The notes: generated from the letters alone by a model not told the origin. DNA of 56,574 nt from Lachnoclostridium sp. An196 (GCF_002160135.1 NZ_NFJZ01000015.1:1-56574), one strand, 5' to 3'. Counted from the stretch's first letter, positions 43,001 to 51,701 are shown. Made by a program: numbers and translations.

Positions 43001-43069
43001 ACGGACCAGACTTCGGAGCGCGAACAGCGTATCTGCTTTTGTCGATATGAGTTTCCTGTGTTCTTCCAT
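40013..43069 (-). CDS. Fusion: dikinase (putative glutamine kinase) plus class I glutamine amidotransferase
   Basis: A 1018-residue two-enzyme fusion. Residues 1 to about 235 are a PEP-synthase-type ATP-grasp (VRSSSSAED at 60, GGVVFTRD at 127, ILFQMRPL at 211). A long unknown segment follows. Residues about 720 to 800 are the swivelling phosphohistidine domain, His at about 752 in CYGGAASHMAIRCAE. The PEP-binding barrel of PEP synthase is missing. Residues about 850 to 1018 are a C26-type amidotransferase: nucleophile Cys at 903 in ATCRGMQ and His/Glu at 991/993 in LQWHPE. In Campylobacter, separate proteins of these two types are glutamine kinase and gamma-glutamyl-CDP-amidate hydrolase in phosphoramidate synthesis; the cytidylyltransferase between them is not seen here. 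Function is inferred. Confidence 0.8.
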   Translation of the reverse strand: MEEHRKLISTKADTLFALRSLVRESVIEEMYILYIRDYQKDKQAVCREIMEQFKGRRIVVRSSSSAEDSFQRSNAGHYKSILDVNSSSKEEIIRAVDSVIASYARDIRQVENEQVLIQCQAKNVRYGGVVFTRDIQNHRPYYLINYDETGSTDSVTSGSAGRMMKVIRNVDENLLHTPWRELLRAVRELEQIMDGLALDIEFAIDQDNRVILFQMRPLVASYKQAGSYDDQAFFRLLQDAGAMYAHHRNVVTDTPMMLSDMAFWNPSEIIGTNPRPLDYSLYRAIITRRAWNQGIAAIGFRKLDQDLMHQIGNKPYICLEYSFYSLIPQKVDEPLALRLVKYYQEALKRNLTAHDKIEFEIVFSTYDFGTEERTGCLLDYGFTEEERRCLTESLKEVTEYAILHFDEILEEDLDALKSLEEIRENEEARLANQEISVHQILASVQNLMTALQLYGTPQFARQARMAFMARAFLRSLTECGPASEPGTSWFPAEDVDAFMQSISTVATEFERDFRDFSMDRMTRAEFNRKYGHLRVGTYDIRTERYDQMNFRPGPSRHRQRTEGRPDALELSRIQQALDEHSISVEAGQLIHFIRSAVRQREYFKFEFTKSLSLILELLIRTGNVLEIARQDLSWLKIEDFKIPQYMIAEELKDRLETLIQRRHVKYQQFRELSLPEVIVDRTSLDVVEVYEARPNFITTKKVEGEAVLLEEEPDADIHDKIVVVPKADPGYEWVFTKGIKGFITCYGGAASHMAIRCAEFEIPAAIGCGEKIYDYVASLSYLSMDCKSGKIEEGIQYRNLSALITQREGVNQYGDPVDILESGYVRFYELLGFIPKAVSNFTKNVEMLFNKKRDLLIVVGGGSLPPEMYDRPHEDELQPHRDRMEEQVIHYCVAHGIPIIATCRGMQYINVMFGGKLRYHPDLPVERKRGVDHQVWLIKEERNIWVNNYHDDCIFEADLAPCFEPLALDRENGIVEAFGSDEMKILALQWHPERRFETANAYEETRKIMLNFIQKYVR

Positions 43070-43083
43070 GGTCTCCTCCCGTT

Positions 43084-43120
43084 AAAAAAGCGCACAGATC
43101 CCCCGGATCCATGCGCCTTT
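43084..43120 (-). terminator. Terminator after the XerD-like gene
   Basis: Minus-strand stem AAGGCGCA/TGCGCTTTT (within 43,084 to 43,120), with TTTTTTAAC following, 13 bases after the recombinase stop. Confidence 0.6.
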
Positions 43121-43132
43121 GCATGTCGTCAG

Positions 43133-44014
43133 TCATCCTCTCGGATGAGCCTTGCTGTATTCCTTTCTCATTCCCGGCTGAAATCCGGCATAGATCTGCG
43201 TCGCAGTCAGGTCCGAATGTCCCAGCATTTCCCGGATGGTCTGCAGCTGCGCGCCTCCGGCGGCCATATGGGCCGCGCAGGAATGGCGGAACATCCTTGG
43301 CGTAATATCTTTCTCGATGCCGGCCTTAGCCGCATAACTCTTCAGAACTTTCCAGAATCCCTGGCGGCTCATAGGCATGCCGGAACAGTTCAGGAAAAGA
43401 AAGTCACTGTCTTCTTTTTTCAGAAACGCGTCACGGCCTTTTTCCATATATTGACGCAATGCCTGTCCCGCCTTTTTTCCAAACGGAATCATGCGTTCCC
43501 GGTCGCTTTCTCTGCAGATCACCCATCCGAAATGCAGATTCACGTCTCCGGTCTTCAAATGAACCAGCTCGCTGACCCGAAGTCCGGTGGCGTACAGAAG
43601 CTCCAGCATGGCTTTATCCCGGCTGCCTTTGGGGCCGTCTGTCACCGGCTGGTCCAGAAGACTCTCCATCTCCTGGACCGTCAGAATATCCGGAAGCTGA
43701 CGTTCGACTCTGGGCGCCTTCAACCGGAGAGCCGGATCTTCCGGTATCCGGTGTTCGCGTACCAGATATTCAAAAAAAGCCTTCATAGAGGCAACATACC
43801 TGGAAATCGTAGATGGAGCCATGCCGCTCCGCTCCAGATCCAATACATATGCGTTCAGAATCGTAGCCGTAACCTCATCGATGCGCTCCACACCTTTTCC
43901 TTTCGCGTATGCCGCCATCTTCGTCAGATCACTGTGGTAAGACAGCACCGTATTATGAGAAGCTTTCCTGACTTCTCCCAGATAACTTACAAAACACTGT
44001 ATCTCATAGTCCAT
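43133..44014 (-). CDS. XerD-like tyrosine recombinase with altered active site
   Basis: A 293-residue XerC/D-type protein with N-terminal SAM-like domain (MDYEIQCFVSYLGEVRKAS, TISRYVASMKAFFEYLV) and a C-terminal catalytic fold. Arg at 146 (YATGLRVSEL), Arg at 243 (MFRHSCAAHM), His at 266 (LGHSD) and Tyr at 275 (TQIYAG) are present. The usual catalytic Lys in the GKGxK turn is replaced (CRESDRER), and the His of the HxLRH box is Arg (TPRMFRH). It may be a weak or structural recombinase. ATG 44014 with GAGGG upstream. Next to spoIIM in the same direction, a known clostridial pairing. Confidence 0.85.
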   Translation of the reverse strand: MDYEIQCFVSYLGEVRKASHNTVLSYHSDLTKMAAYAKGKGVERIDEVTATILNAYVLDLERSGMAPSTISRYVASMKAFFEYLVREHRIPEDPALRLKAPRVERQLPDILTVQEMESLLDQPVTDGPKGSRDKAMLELLYATGLRVSELVHLKTGDVNLHFGWVICRESDRERMIPFGKKAGQALRQYMEKGRDAFLKKEDSDFLFLNCSGMPMSRQGFWKVLKSYAAKAGIEKDITPRMFRHSCAAHMAAGGAQLQTIREMLGHSDLTATQIYAGFQPGMRKEYSKAHPRG

Positions 44015-44140
44015 AACATGCCCTCGTCTGTAAAAAAATTCCCCGTTCCGGAAATTTTCTGTCTGCGCGCACATTTTCAATGTCCCTCTGCGTGCGCTGC
44101 GGTACAAGTATAGCCGAGAATGGCTGAAATTTCAACAATT

Positions 44141-44698
44141 TCAGGATATTTTTCTGAGAACCTGCTGCAAAATAAGCGGATTGACGCCTGCTTCCGTCCC
44201 GATCCCAAATAACAGGAAAAAAAATCCGGCCACTATCAGGCAAAAATATCTTTTCCGGTTCCTTCCGCCATACATGGTCCACAGAAGAACCCATCCAAAA
44301 GCTGGAAGATAAAAGAAAAACTGCGGGAAAATTCCCGCCGCGCAGATCAGAATTCCCGCCAGGCCCAGACGGACGACAGAAATACTGAGAGCCGTTCCCC
44401 AGGCCATTCCCAGCAGAAATACCAGGCCCGCAAAAACTGCCGGAGCCACGGGCAGCACCCCGCAGCAGACTGCCAGAAAATACTGACCGCAGCGGTACCT
44501 TCCCACATAACTCAAAAGCTTTCCTGAATCAATCCTCAGATTTGCGTACTGATTCAGGAAATATTCGCTGAAAATCCCTGCCAGCGCCGCGCTGTTCTGC
44601 ACCTGCACCACTGCGACCCCGGCCAGAATCCCGCAGAAAAAGAACATCAGATATCCCGCCGGACGCGTCATATACTTGCTGAAAACAGATTCTCCCAT
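44141..44698 (-). CDS. spoIIM: Stage II sporulation protein M
   Basis: A 185-residue membrane protein with about five hydrophobic helices (AGYLMFFFCGILAGVAVVQV, VAPAVFAGLVFLLGMAWGTAL, LAGILICAAGIFPQFFFYLPAF). The SpoIIM pattern F-x-G-I-x-A-G and the G-I-F-P-Q-F-F-F segment fit. SpoIIM, with SpoIID and SpoIIP, remodels the septum during engulfment, so the host is likely spore-forming. Confidence 0.85.
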   Translation of the reverse strand: MGESVFSKYMTRPAGYLMFFFCGILAGVAVVQVQNSAALAGIFSEYFLNQYANLRIDSGKLLSYVGRYRCGQYFLAVCCGVLPVAPAVFAGLVFLLGMAWGTALSISVVRLGLAGILICAAGIFPQFFFYLPAFGWVLLWTMYGGRNRKRYFCLIVAGFFFLLFGIGTEAGVNPLILQQVLRKIS

Positions 44699-44744
44699 AA
44701 GTGTTCCTCCCTGCTTATTATATGAGCAGAGATAGGACGATATA

Positions 44745-45539
44745 TCAGATCCGGGTACATTTTTTATAGACGGCTTCCGACGCTTTCAGCACCGCGTTCC
44801 TCATACCGTATTCCTCCAGCGCCGCTACGCCTTCTATCGTCGTACCCGCCGGAGAACACACCTTGTCTTTCAGGATTCCCGGATGTTCTCCCGTTTCAAG
44901 CACCATGGCCGCCGCACCTTTTACCGCCTGAGCCGCAAATACATATGCCTGTTTCCGGGGCATGCCGCATCTTACCGCACTGTCTGCCAGAGCCTCAATA
45001 AACATGTAGGCAAAGGCCGGAGAACTGCCGCTGGCGCACACAACCGCGTCCATCAGTCTTTCGTCAACCAGTTCCGCCTTCCCGCAGGATAAAAATATCC
45101 TTTTCAGCATCTCCAGTTCCTGAGGCGTATATTCTTCCTGAATGCAGCTGATACCGGTCATTCCTTCACCAATCATCGCCGGCGTATTGGGCATAGCCCG
45201 GGCAATCCGCTTGTCGTTCCCGAGACTCAGTTTCAGCTGTTCGATGGTTCTTCCCGGCGCCAGGGAGATCACCACATGTTCCGGTGTCACCATATACCGG
45301 ATAGCCTTCAGCACCTCTTCATAAAACTGGGGTTTCACTGCCAGGATCAGATATTTGCAGCGGTTTGCGCACTCCGCGTTTGAATCCGCATACATGACTC
45401 CGGTCTCCTCATAGACCCGCCGCTTCGTCGTCTCGGTCTTTGCAGTAAAGATCAGATCTTCCTTCGGAAATTCCTTCAGCAGACCGTGCAGGATCGCGCT
45501 CCCCATATTACCCATTCCAATAAAACCTATCTTTGCCAA
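44745..45539 (-). CDS. proC: Pyrroline-5-carboxylate reductase
   Basis: A 264-residue NAD(P)H enzyme for the last step of proline synthesis. IGFIGMGNMGSAILHGLL Rossmann start, AVKPQFYEEVL, RAMPNTPAMIGEGMTG, and the C-terminal CSPAGTTIEGVAALEEYGMR signature. ATG 45539 with AGGAGGT upstream. In the same direction as rny with the rny terminator between. Confidence 0.96.
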   Translation of the reverse strand: MAKIGFIGMGNMGSAILHGLLKEFPKEDLIFTAKTETTKRRVYEETGVMYADSNAECANRCKYLILAVKPQFYEEVLKAIRYMVTPEHVVISLAPGRTIEQLKLSLGNDKRIARAMPNTPAMIGEGMTGISCIQEEYTPQELEMLKRIFLSCGKAELVDERLMDAVVCASGSSPAFAYMFIEALADSAVRCGMPRKQAYVFAAQAVKGAAAMVLETGEHPGILKDKVCSPAGTTIEGVAALEEYGMRNAVLKASEAVYKKCTRI

Positions 45540-45570
45540 CCTGTATGTACCTCCTGTTCCTATAAAAAAA

Positions 45571-45592
45571 GGATGCCGTTTTCACGACATCC
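45571..45592 (-). terminator. rny terminator
   Basis: Minus-strand stem GGATGTCG/CGGCATCC (45,571 to 45,578 and 45,585 to 45,592) with TTTTTTTATAGG after, about 25 bases after the rny stop. Confidence 0.8.
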
Positions 45593-45617
45593 CCTTTGTT
45601 ATCTTTTCTATTCGTTA

Positions 45618-47165
45618 TTATTTTGCATATTCCGTCGCTCTGCTCTCGCGAATCACATTGACCTTGATCTGACCAGGGTATTCCAACTCAGCTTCAATCT
45701 GTTTGGAAATATCACGCGCAAGCAATACCATCTGCGCGTCGTCTACCTGATCCGGAACTACCATAACCCGAATCTCTCTGCCTGCCTGAACAGCAAAAGA
45801 TTTTTCTACTCCTTTGTAGGAGTTCGCAATATCTTCCAGTTGTTTTAATCTGTTTGTATAAGTCTCCAGCGTCTCTCTTCTCGCACCTGGTCTGGCCGCC
45901 GATATGGTATCCGCAGCCTGTACAATACAGGCGATCAGAGATGTGGGCTCCACATCACCATGATGGGCCTCCACTGCATTGATGACAATCTGAGATTCCT
46001 TATACTTTTTGCATAAATCCACGCCAATCTGAATATGGGAACCTTCCATTTCATGGTCAATGGATTTACCAATATCATGTAAAAGTCCGGCTCTCTTTGC
46101 CAAACGGACATCGACGCCAATCTCCCCCGCTAATAAGCCCGCCAAATGAGCCACCTCGATAGAATGCTTCAGAGCATTCTGTCCGTAGCTGCTGCGGAAC
46201 TTCATACGTCCAAGCAGACGCACAAGTTCCGGGTGAATACCGTGAACGCCCACTTCCAGCGTCGCAGCTTCCCCTTCTTCACGAATCATCGTATCAACTT
46301 CTTTTTGGGCTTTTTCCACCATCTCTTCGATCCTTGCCGGATGAATACGCCCATCTACAATGAGTTTTTCAAGCGCAATCCGTGCCACTTCACGGCGTAT
46401 CGGATCGAATGCTGACAGAATCACAGCTTCCGGCGTATCGTCTATAATCAGATCCACGCCGGTCAGGGTCTCAAGAGTACGGATATTTCTGCCCTCTCGC
46501 CCTATAATGCGTCCTTTCATCTCGTCGTTCGGAAGCTGAACCACAGAAATCGTGGTCTCGGACACATGATCGGCCGCACATTTCTGAATGGCATTCACAA
46601 TATATTCCTTTGCCTTCTTGTTCGCTTCCTCTTTTGCCCTGCTTTCCAATTCCTTGACCAGCTTGGCAGTTTCATGTTTTACATCGTCTTCAACTGTTTT
46701 TAAAAGATATTCTTTTGCTTGTTCGGAGGTAAGGCCTGAGATTCTCTCCAGTTCCTGTAACCGCTTCGCAGACAGCGCTTCTACTTCTGCACGTTTTTTC
46801 GCAAGCTGCTCTTCCCGTACAGCAAATCCCGCTTCCCGCCGTTCGATGGCTTCCGTCTTCTTATCCAGGGCTTCTTCCTTCGAAAGTACACGGCGTTCAT
46901 AACGCTGGAGCTCCGCTCTGCGCTCTTTGGTCTCTTTATCCAGCTCGTTCTTGGTCTTCATAGACTCTTCTTTTGCTTCCAGCAGCGCTTCGCGCTTCTT
47001 CGTCTCTGCTGTCTTCAAGGCTTCATCTATGATCTCTCTCGCTCTGTCTTCTGCATTCCCGATCTTAGCCTCTACGACCTTCTTGCGATAGCCGATCGCA
47101 CAGGGCCAGACCACTGCAGCTGTCAGGACGAGTGTAACCGCCACGGCCACAATAATCTCAACCAT
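45618..47165 (-). CDS. rny: Ribonuclease Y
   Basis: A 515-residue membrane-anchored endoribonuclease that begins bulk mRNA decay in Firmicutes. N-terminal membrane helix ([19 protein letters not shown]), long coiled coil (to about residue 200), KH domain ([22 protein letters not shown]), and HD domain with [12 protein letters not shown] and [16 protein letters not shown] 47165 has AGGAGG 10 bases upstream; the in-frame GTG at 47177 is too close to it. Confidence 0.96.
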   Translation of the reverse strand: MVEIIVAVAVTLVLTAAVVWPCAIGYRKKVVEAKIGNAEDRAREIIDEALKTAETKKREALLEAKEESMKTKNELDKETKERRAELQRYERRVLSKEEALDKKTEAIERREAGFAVREEQLAKKRAEVEALSAKRLQELERISGLTSEQAKEYLLKTVEDDVKHETAKLVKELESRAKEEANKKAKEYIVNAIQKCAADHVSETTISVVQLPNDEMKGRIIGREGRNIRTLETLTGVDLIIDDTPEAVILSAFDPIRREVARIALEKLIVDGRIHPARIEEMVEKAQKEVDTMIREEGEAATLEVGVHGIHPELVRLLGRMKFRSSYGQNALKHSIEVAHLAGLLAGEIGVDVRLAKRAGLLHDIGKSIDHEMEGSHIQIGVDLCKKYKESQIVINAVEAHHGDVEPTSLIACIVQAADTISAARPGARRETLETYTNRLKQLEDIANSYKGVEKSFAVQAGREIRVMVVPDQVDDAQMVLLARDISKQIEAELEYPGQIKVNVIRESRATEYAK

Positions 47166-47223
47166 ATACAGGAGCACCTCCTTATTAAGTTTTCATTGTA
47201 CATTATACATACACAATGATTAA

Positions 47224-47252
47224 ATTTTAAACTGTTTTTACAATTATGTCAA
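47224..47252 (-). promoter_or_regulatory. rny promoter
   Basis: TTGACA (47,247 to 47,252), 17-base spacer and TAAAAT (47,224 to 47,229) on the minus strand. A second -10-like TATAAT at 47,202 to 47,207 may serve an alternative start. Confidence 0.6.
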
Positions 47253-47281
47253 GTCTAACGTAGACTCTTTTGTGCAACAGT

Positions 47282-47812
47282 TCAAGGCGTATCCTGTATA
47301 TCTTCCCCCATTACAGAGAGAATATCTCCTGTCCGGAAGCCCCGGCGGAGAAGCGCGGACATGAGCCGCCGCTTCTGCTTTTCGTCACAGCTCTCCCGGT
47401 CATAACCCTTTTTCTCCAAAAAATCCCGGATCATTTCCTTCTCGTCCGCCGGTTCCAGTTCCCCGCAGACTTTTTGAATCAGCTCTTCAGAAGCCCCGGC
47501 GCGGTACCGGAGTTCCTGGGCGAGAAGGCTCCTGCTCTTTTTCCCGCAGCCATTCTCCAGATAATTGCGCACAAAACGCTCATCATCCAGATACCCGAAA
47601 CTCTTCACATATTCCACAGCCGCAGCTGCTTCTTCCTGCTCAAATCCGGCTCTCAGAAGCCGGTCCGTAAGCTGGCTTTCTGTCCGGTCAGACCTCTCCA
47701 GCAGGCGAAGCGCCTTAAGCTTTGCCCTTCTCAGCCGGCTTTCCGGAGTCTCCTGCTCCCGGCTGTCCTGGCTCTGACTGGCCTTCCGCTGCCGGCGATA
47801 CCGGTAATCCAT
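47282..47812 (-). CDS. recX: RecX regulator of RecA
   Basis: A 176-residue RecX-type helical repeat protein ([58 protein letters not shown]-type ending). It inhibits or tunes RecA filaments. Its start at 47812 lies inside the recA 3' end, giving a 98-base overlap in a different frame. The ribosome site is weak (AAGAGAA), and no better start lies downstream in frame, so translational coupling to recA is likely. Confidence 0.88.
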   Translation of the reverse strand: MDYRYRRQRKASQSQDSREQETPESRLRRAKLKALRLLERSDRTESQLTDRLLRAGFEQEEAAAAVEYVKSFGYLDDERFVRNYLENGCGKKSRSLLAQELRYRAGASEELIQKVCGELEPADEKEMIRDFLEKKGYDRESCDEKQKRRLMSALLRRGFRTGDILSVMGEDIQDTP

Positions 47813-48791
47813 AATGTTCTCTTACTTTCCTTTCCACTTCCTCGCAGATCTGAGGATTGTCCTTCAGGTACTGTTTCGCATTCTCCCTGCCCTGTCCGAT
47901 CTTGGCGTCGTTGTACGCATACCATGCTCCGCTTTTTACGACTACGCCGCAGTCCGCCGCCAGATCCAGAATATCTCCTTCTCTGGAAATCCCTTTGCCG
48001 AACATGATATCAAATTCTGCCTCCCGGAAAGGCGGCGCGATCTTATTCTTCACCACTTTGACGCGGGTACGGTTGCCCACTACTTCGCCGCCCTGCTTCA
48101 GCGCTTCGATCCTGCGGACATCCAAACGGACCGAAGAATAGAACTTCAGAGCGCGGCCTCCGGTAGTCGTCTCCGGATTGCCGAACATCACGCCCACCTT
48201 CTCGCGGAGCTGATTGATAAAGATCACCACACAGTTGGTCTTGCTGATCACCGCAGTAAGCTTCCGGAGTGCCTGGGACATCAGGCGGGCCTGAAGGCCC
48301 ACATGGGAATCACCCATATCCCCGTCTATCTCCGCCTTCGGCACCAGCGCCGCCACCGAGTCCACGATTACGATGTCAATGGCGCCGGATCGCACCATGG
48401 TCTCCGTGATCTCCAGTGCCTGTTCGCCGTTATCCGGCTGAGAAATGTAAAGATTGTCAATGTCTACGCCGATATTCTTGGCATATACCGGATCCAGCGC
48501 GTGCTCGGCGTCGATAAATCCCGCTATGCCACCTCGCTTCTGCACTTCTGCCACCATATGTAAAGCCACTGTCGTCTTACCGGAGGACTCCGGTCCGTAA
48601 ATCTCCACTACTCGTCCCTTGGGCACTCCGCCCGCTCCCAGCGCAATATCCAGACTCAAAGATCCCGTAGGCACCGTCTCCACCTGCATGTGGCCGGTAT
48701 CTCCCAGTTTCATCACGGAACCCTTTCCATACTGCTTCTCAATCTGACTCAGCGCCGCGTCCAGCGCCTTTAATTTATCCTCTTTGCCCAT
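47715..48791 (-). CDS. recA: Recombinase RecA
   Basis: A 358-residue RecA. Walker [13 protein letters not shown], catalytic [15 protein letters not shown], loop L1 and [52 protein letters not shown]. The C-terminal tail is Pro/Gly/Ser-rich ([27 protein letters not shown]) rather than acidic, and it overlaps recX out of frame. ATG 48791 with GAAGGAGA upstream. A perfect LexA box lies 36 bases before the start. Confidence 0.97.
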   Translation of the reverse strand: MGKEDKLKALDAALSQIEKQYGKGSVMKLGDTGHMQVETVPTGSLSLDIALGAGGVPKGRVVEIYGPESSGKTTVALHMVAEVQKRGGIAGFIDAEHALDPVYAKNIGVDIDNLYISQPDNGEQALEITETMVRSGAIDIVIVDSVAALVPKAEIDGDMGDSHVGLQARLMSQALRKLTAVISKTNCVVIFINQLREKVGVMFGNPETTTGGRALKFYSSVRLDVRRIEALKQGGEVVGNRTRVKVVKNKIAPPFREAEFDIMFGKGISREGDILDLAADCGVVVKSGAWYAYNDAKIGQGRENAKQYLKDNPQICEEVERKVREHYGLPVSPAAEGQSEPGQPGAGDSGKPAEKGKA

Positions 48792-48826
48792 AGATATCTC
48801 CTTCTATACTCACAGATTTCACAATA

Positions 48827-48840
48827 CGAACTTTTGTTCG
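48827..48840 (-). promoter_or_regulatory. LexA (SOS) box before recA
   Basis: CGAAC-TTTT-GTTCG, a perfect match to the Firmicutes LexA consensus, 36 bases upstream of the recA start. Indicates DNA-damage control of recA-recX. Confidence 0.95.
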
Positions 48841-48893
48841 ATTCCCTGTTCTTATCCTATCCTATCGCGCGCCGGATGTCAAGGAGTAAAAAA

Positions 48894-48930
48894 GCCGATA
48901 TGGAAATCTCCGACAGATCTCCATACCGGC
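48894..48930 (-). terminator. asd terminator
   Basis: Minus-strand arms 48,916 to 48,930 and 48,894 to 48,908 (GCCGGTATGGAGATC type with G-T pairs), followed by TTTTTTAC. It ends the asd transcript before the recA promoter. Confidence 0.75.
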
Positions 48931-48964
48931 AGCGAGCTCCGCGTCATTCCCTGCCCGGGAGCTA

Positions 48965-50050
48965 TTATTTTTTCGTGATATAGCCTTTCGCCTTCAGTGT
49001 CTCCGCACAGAGCACAGCCCCGCCTGCCGCGCCGCGCACGGTATTGTGGGAAAGGCCGATAAATTTCCAGTCATAAATGCTGTCCTCGCGCAGACGTCCC
49101 ACCGAAACGCCCATACCGTTCTCATAATCCACATCTGCCTTTACCTGGGGCCGGTTATCTTCTTCCATATAACGGATGAACTGCTTCGGCGCGCTGGGCA
49201 GTCCGGCTTCCTGAGGGAATCCGCGGAAATTCACCAGACGGTCGATGAGTTCTTCTTTCGTAGGTTTCCTGCGGAATTTCACGAATACAGCCGCCGTGTG
49301 GCCGTTCAGCACAGACACACGCACGCACTGGCAGGTGATCTTCGGCTCCTCCGCCTTCACGATCACGCCGTTTTCAATATGTCCCCACAGGCGCAGCGGC
49401 TCCTGCTCGGATTTTTCTTCTTCTCCGGCGATATAGGGGATCAGGTTCTCCACCATCTCCGGCCAGTCTTTGAATGTCTTGCCCGCGCCGGAGATCGCCT
49501 GATAAGTGGTGGCCACCACCTCGTAAGGCTCGAACTCTTTCCATGCCGTCAGTACCGGAGCGTAACTCTGGATGGAGCAGTTCGGTTTTACAGCAATAAA
49601 TCCTCTTGTGGTACCGAGGCGTTTCTTCTGGAACTCGATCACGTCGAAATGCTCCGGATTGATCTCCGGCACAACCATCGGCACATCCGGAGTCCAGCGG
49701 TGCGCGCTGTTGTTGGACACTACCGGAGTCTCTGTTTTCGCATATGCTTCCTCGATAGCGCGGATCTCGTCCTTGCTCATATCTACGGCGCTGAATACAA
49801 AATCAACCTCCGCAGCTACTTTTTCCACTTCATTTACATTCATAACCACGATTTTCTTAACCGCTTCCGGCATAGGCGTATCCATCTTCCAGCGGCCGCC
49901 GACCGCTTCTTCATAAGTCTTTCCTGCCGAACGTTCGCTGGCGGCGATGGTCGTCACCTCGAACCACGGATGATTCTCCAGCAAAGAAATAAACCTCTGT
50001 CCCACCATTCCGGTACCGCCCAGGATACCGACTCTCAACTTTTCACTCAT
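48965..50050 (-). CDS. asd: Aspartate-semialdehyde dehydrogenase (archaeal/fungal type)
   Basis: A 361-residue enzyme making aspartate semialdehyde for Lys, Met and Thr synthesis. GGTGMVGQRFISLL nucleotide loop, catalytic Cys in AVKPNCSIQSYAP, AISGAGKTFKDWPEM, and GHTAAVFVKFRRKPTKEE. The spacing and VSNNSAHRWTPDVPMVVPEINPEH are the archaeal/fungal-type branch seen in many Clostridia. An IR TGTGCGC/GCGCACA lies in the upstream leader (50,070 to 50,120); no lysine riboswitch fits. Confidence 0.94.
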   Translation of the reverse strand: MSEKLRVGILGGTGMVGQRFISLLENHPWFEVTTIAASERSAGKTYEEAVGGRWKMDTPMPEAVKKIVVMNVNEVEKVAAEVDFVFSAVDMSKDEIRAIEEAYAKTETPVVSNNSAHRWTPDVPMVVPEINPEHFDVIEFQKKRLGTTRGFIAVKPNCSIQSYAPVLTAWKEFEPYEVVATTYQAISGAGKTFKDWPEMVENLIPYIAGEEEKSEQEPLRLWGHIENGVIVKAEEPKITCQCVRVSVLNGHTAAVFVKFRRKPTKEELIDRLVNFRGFPQEAGLPSAPKQFIRYMEEDNRPQVKADVDYENGMGVSVGRLREDSIYDWKFIGLSHNTVRGAAGGAVLCAETLKAKGYITKK

Positions 50051-50171
50051 TTTTCATTCTCCTCTGTTCTGTGCGCGTGTCATACAACCGTTCTTACTGT
50101 CTGTCCGTGCTATGCGCACATTTGTCTTTCCTATGAAATATTACAGGATTCTTCGTGAAAATGCAAGCCCT

Positions 50172-51575
50172 TTATTTCCGCGGGCAGCGATCCGGACAGT
50201 CTTCTTTCAGATATGCCCGGCACGCCTCGATCTCTTTCTCCATGGCCTCTTTGCCCGGAGCGCCCGCCGTGAGCCGCTTGTCCACACAGGTCTCCAGAGA
50301 GATGGCATCGTAAATATCTTCCTCAAAGACAGGGCTGACCGCGCGGTACTCTTCCAGAGTCAGATCATCCAGCGCTTTGCTCCGGTCGATGCAGTACAGC
50401 ACCAGCCGCCCCACGATCCCGTGAGCGTCCCGGAACGGCACTCCACGCTTCACCAGATAATCCGCCGCGTCTGTGGCATTGGTAAACCCGTGCCTTGCGC
50501 TGTCGCGCATACGGTCTTTGCGGAAGGTGATCGTATCCAGCATCCCGGTGAACAGGGCGATGCACCCCTTAGTTGTATCCATGGCGTCAAAGGGCAGTTC
50601 CTTGTCTTCCTGCATATCCTTGTTGTAAGCCAGCGGTATCCCCTTCATCGTGGTCAGCAGGGCGGTCAGCGCTCCGTAGACCCGTCCGGTCTTTCCGCGT
50701 ACCAGCTCCGCGATATCCGGATTCTTCTTCTGAGGCATGATAGAACTTCCCGTACTGTACGCGTCGTCGATCTCCACAAACTGATATTCATTGCTGTTCC
50801 AGAGGATAATCTCCTCGCAGAAACGGCTCAGATGCATCATTACGATGGACATGGCCGACAGATACTCGATCAGATAGTCCCGGTCGGACACCGCGTCCAT
50901 ACTGTTCGCCATAGGCCCGTAGAAGTCCAGCAGTTCCGCAGTGTATTCCCGGTCCAGAGGATATGTGGTCCCGGCCAGCGCGCCGGCTCCCAGAGGACAG
51001 TAATTCATCCTCTCATAGATATCATGCAGGCGCAGGCGGTCTCTCTTGAACATTTCAAAATAAGCTCCCATATGATGGGCCAGCGTGATCGGCTGCGCTT
51101 TCTGCAGGTGGGTAAATCCCGGCATGATCGTTTCTTTATTTTCTTCCATGATCCTCAGCAGTACCTGCAGCAGATTCTTCAGGAGCTCATCAGTCTCCCG
51201 CACTTCCTGTCTCGTATACAGACGCATGTCCAGAGCCACCTGGTCGTTGCGGCTCCTTCCAGTATGCAGTTTCTTTCCCACGTCGCCGATCCGGCCGATC
51301 AGATTCGCCTCCACGAAACTGTGAATATCCTCATATTCATCGGTGATCTTAAGCTTTCCGGATTCCACGTCCTCCAGGATTCCCTGAAGCCCTTTCAGGA
51401 TCCGGTCTCTTTCTTCTTCCGTCAGAATTCCCTGCTTCGCCAGCATCTTCACATGAGCCATGCTGCCCTCTATATCCTGTCTGTAAAATTTCTGATCGAA
51501 AGAGATCGACGCGTTAAACCGGTACACCAGCTGATCTGTCTCTTTCGTAAAACGTCCGCCCCATAACTGTGCCAT
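50172..51575 (-). CDS. argH: Argininosuccinate lyase
   Basis: A 467-residue lyase releasing arginine and fumarate. N-terminal AQLWGGRFTKETDQLVYRFNASI, HTGRSRNDQVALDMRLY, and GSSIMPQKKNPDIAEL with the catalytic Ser loop. Full length. Alone here without argG; ATG 51575 with GAAAGGAAAG upstream. Confidence 0.96.
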   Translation of the reverse strand: MAQLWGGRFTKETDQLVYRFNASISFDQKFYRQDIEGSMAHVKMLAKQGILTEEERDRILKGLQGILEDVESGKLKITDEYEDIHSFVEANLIGRIGDVGKKLHTGRSRNDQVALDMRLYTRQEVRETDELLKNLLQVLLRIMEENKETIMPGFTHLQKAQPITLAHHMGAYFEMFKRDRLRLHDIYERMNYCPLGAGALAGTTYPLDREYTAELLDFYGPMANSMDAVSDRDYLIEYLSAMSIVMMHLSRFCEEIILWNSNEYQFVEIDDAYSTGSSIMPQKKNPDIAELVRGKTGRVYGALTALLTTMKGIPLAYNKDMQEDKELPFDAMDTTKGCIALFTGMLDTITFRKDRMRDSARHGFTNATDAADYLVKRGVPFRDAHGIVGRLVLYCIDRSKALDDLTLEEYRAVSPVFEEDIYDAISLETCVDKRLTAGAPGKEAMEKEIEACRAYLKEDCPDRCPRK

Positions 51576-51672
51576 AGGTATCTTTCCTTTCTCATATGCA
51601 AAATCAATCTTTTGTCGTCCATTGTATCACAAAGCAGGCACAACGCACAATTCTTTTCCGTTTTCGGGCAGC

Positions 51673-51701
51673 AAAAAGGGGCAGAACCGCTGCCCCTTTT
51701 T
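51673..51701 (-). terminator. Terminator of the formate/nitrite channel gene
   Basis: Arms AAAAAGGGGCAG (51,673 to 51,684) and CTGCCCCTTTTT (51,690 to 51,701), loop of 5; on the minus strand followed by GC-TGCC. About 40 bases after the stop at 51744. Confidence 0.85.

Noticed and set aside
41756-44113. Long plus-strand frames opposite the kinase fusion and XerD-like gene
   Set aside because: His/Arg/Leu-rich mirror frames with no recognisable domain; the minus-strand genes are well supported.
50051-50171. Lysine riboswitch before asd
   Set aside because: The leader is too short and holds only one simple hairpin; no lysine-element core.
50112-51566. A 484-codon plus-strand frame
   Set aside because: Exact shadow of argH, which has strong motifs.
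51576-51672. T-box leader before argH
   Set aside because: No T-box motif or specifier stem; under 100 bases.
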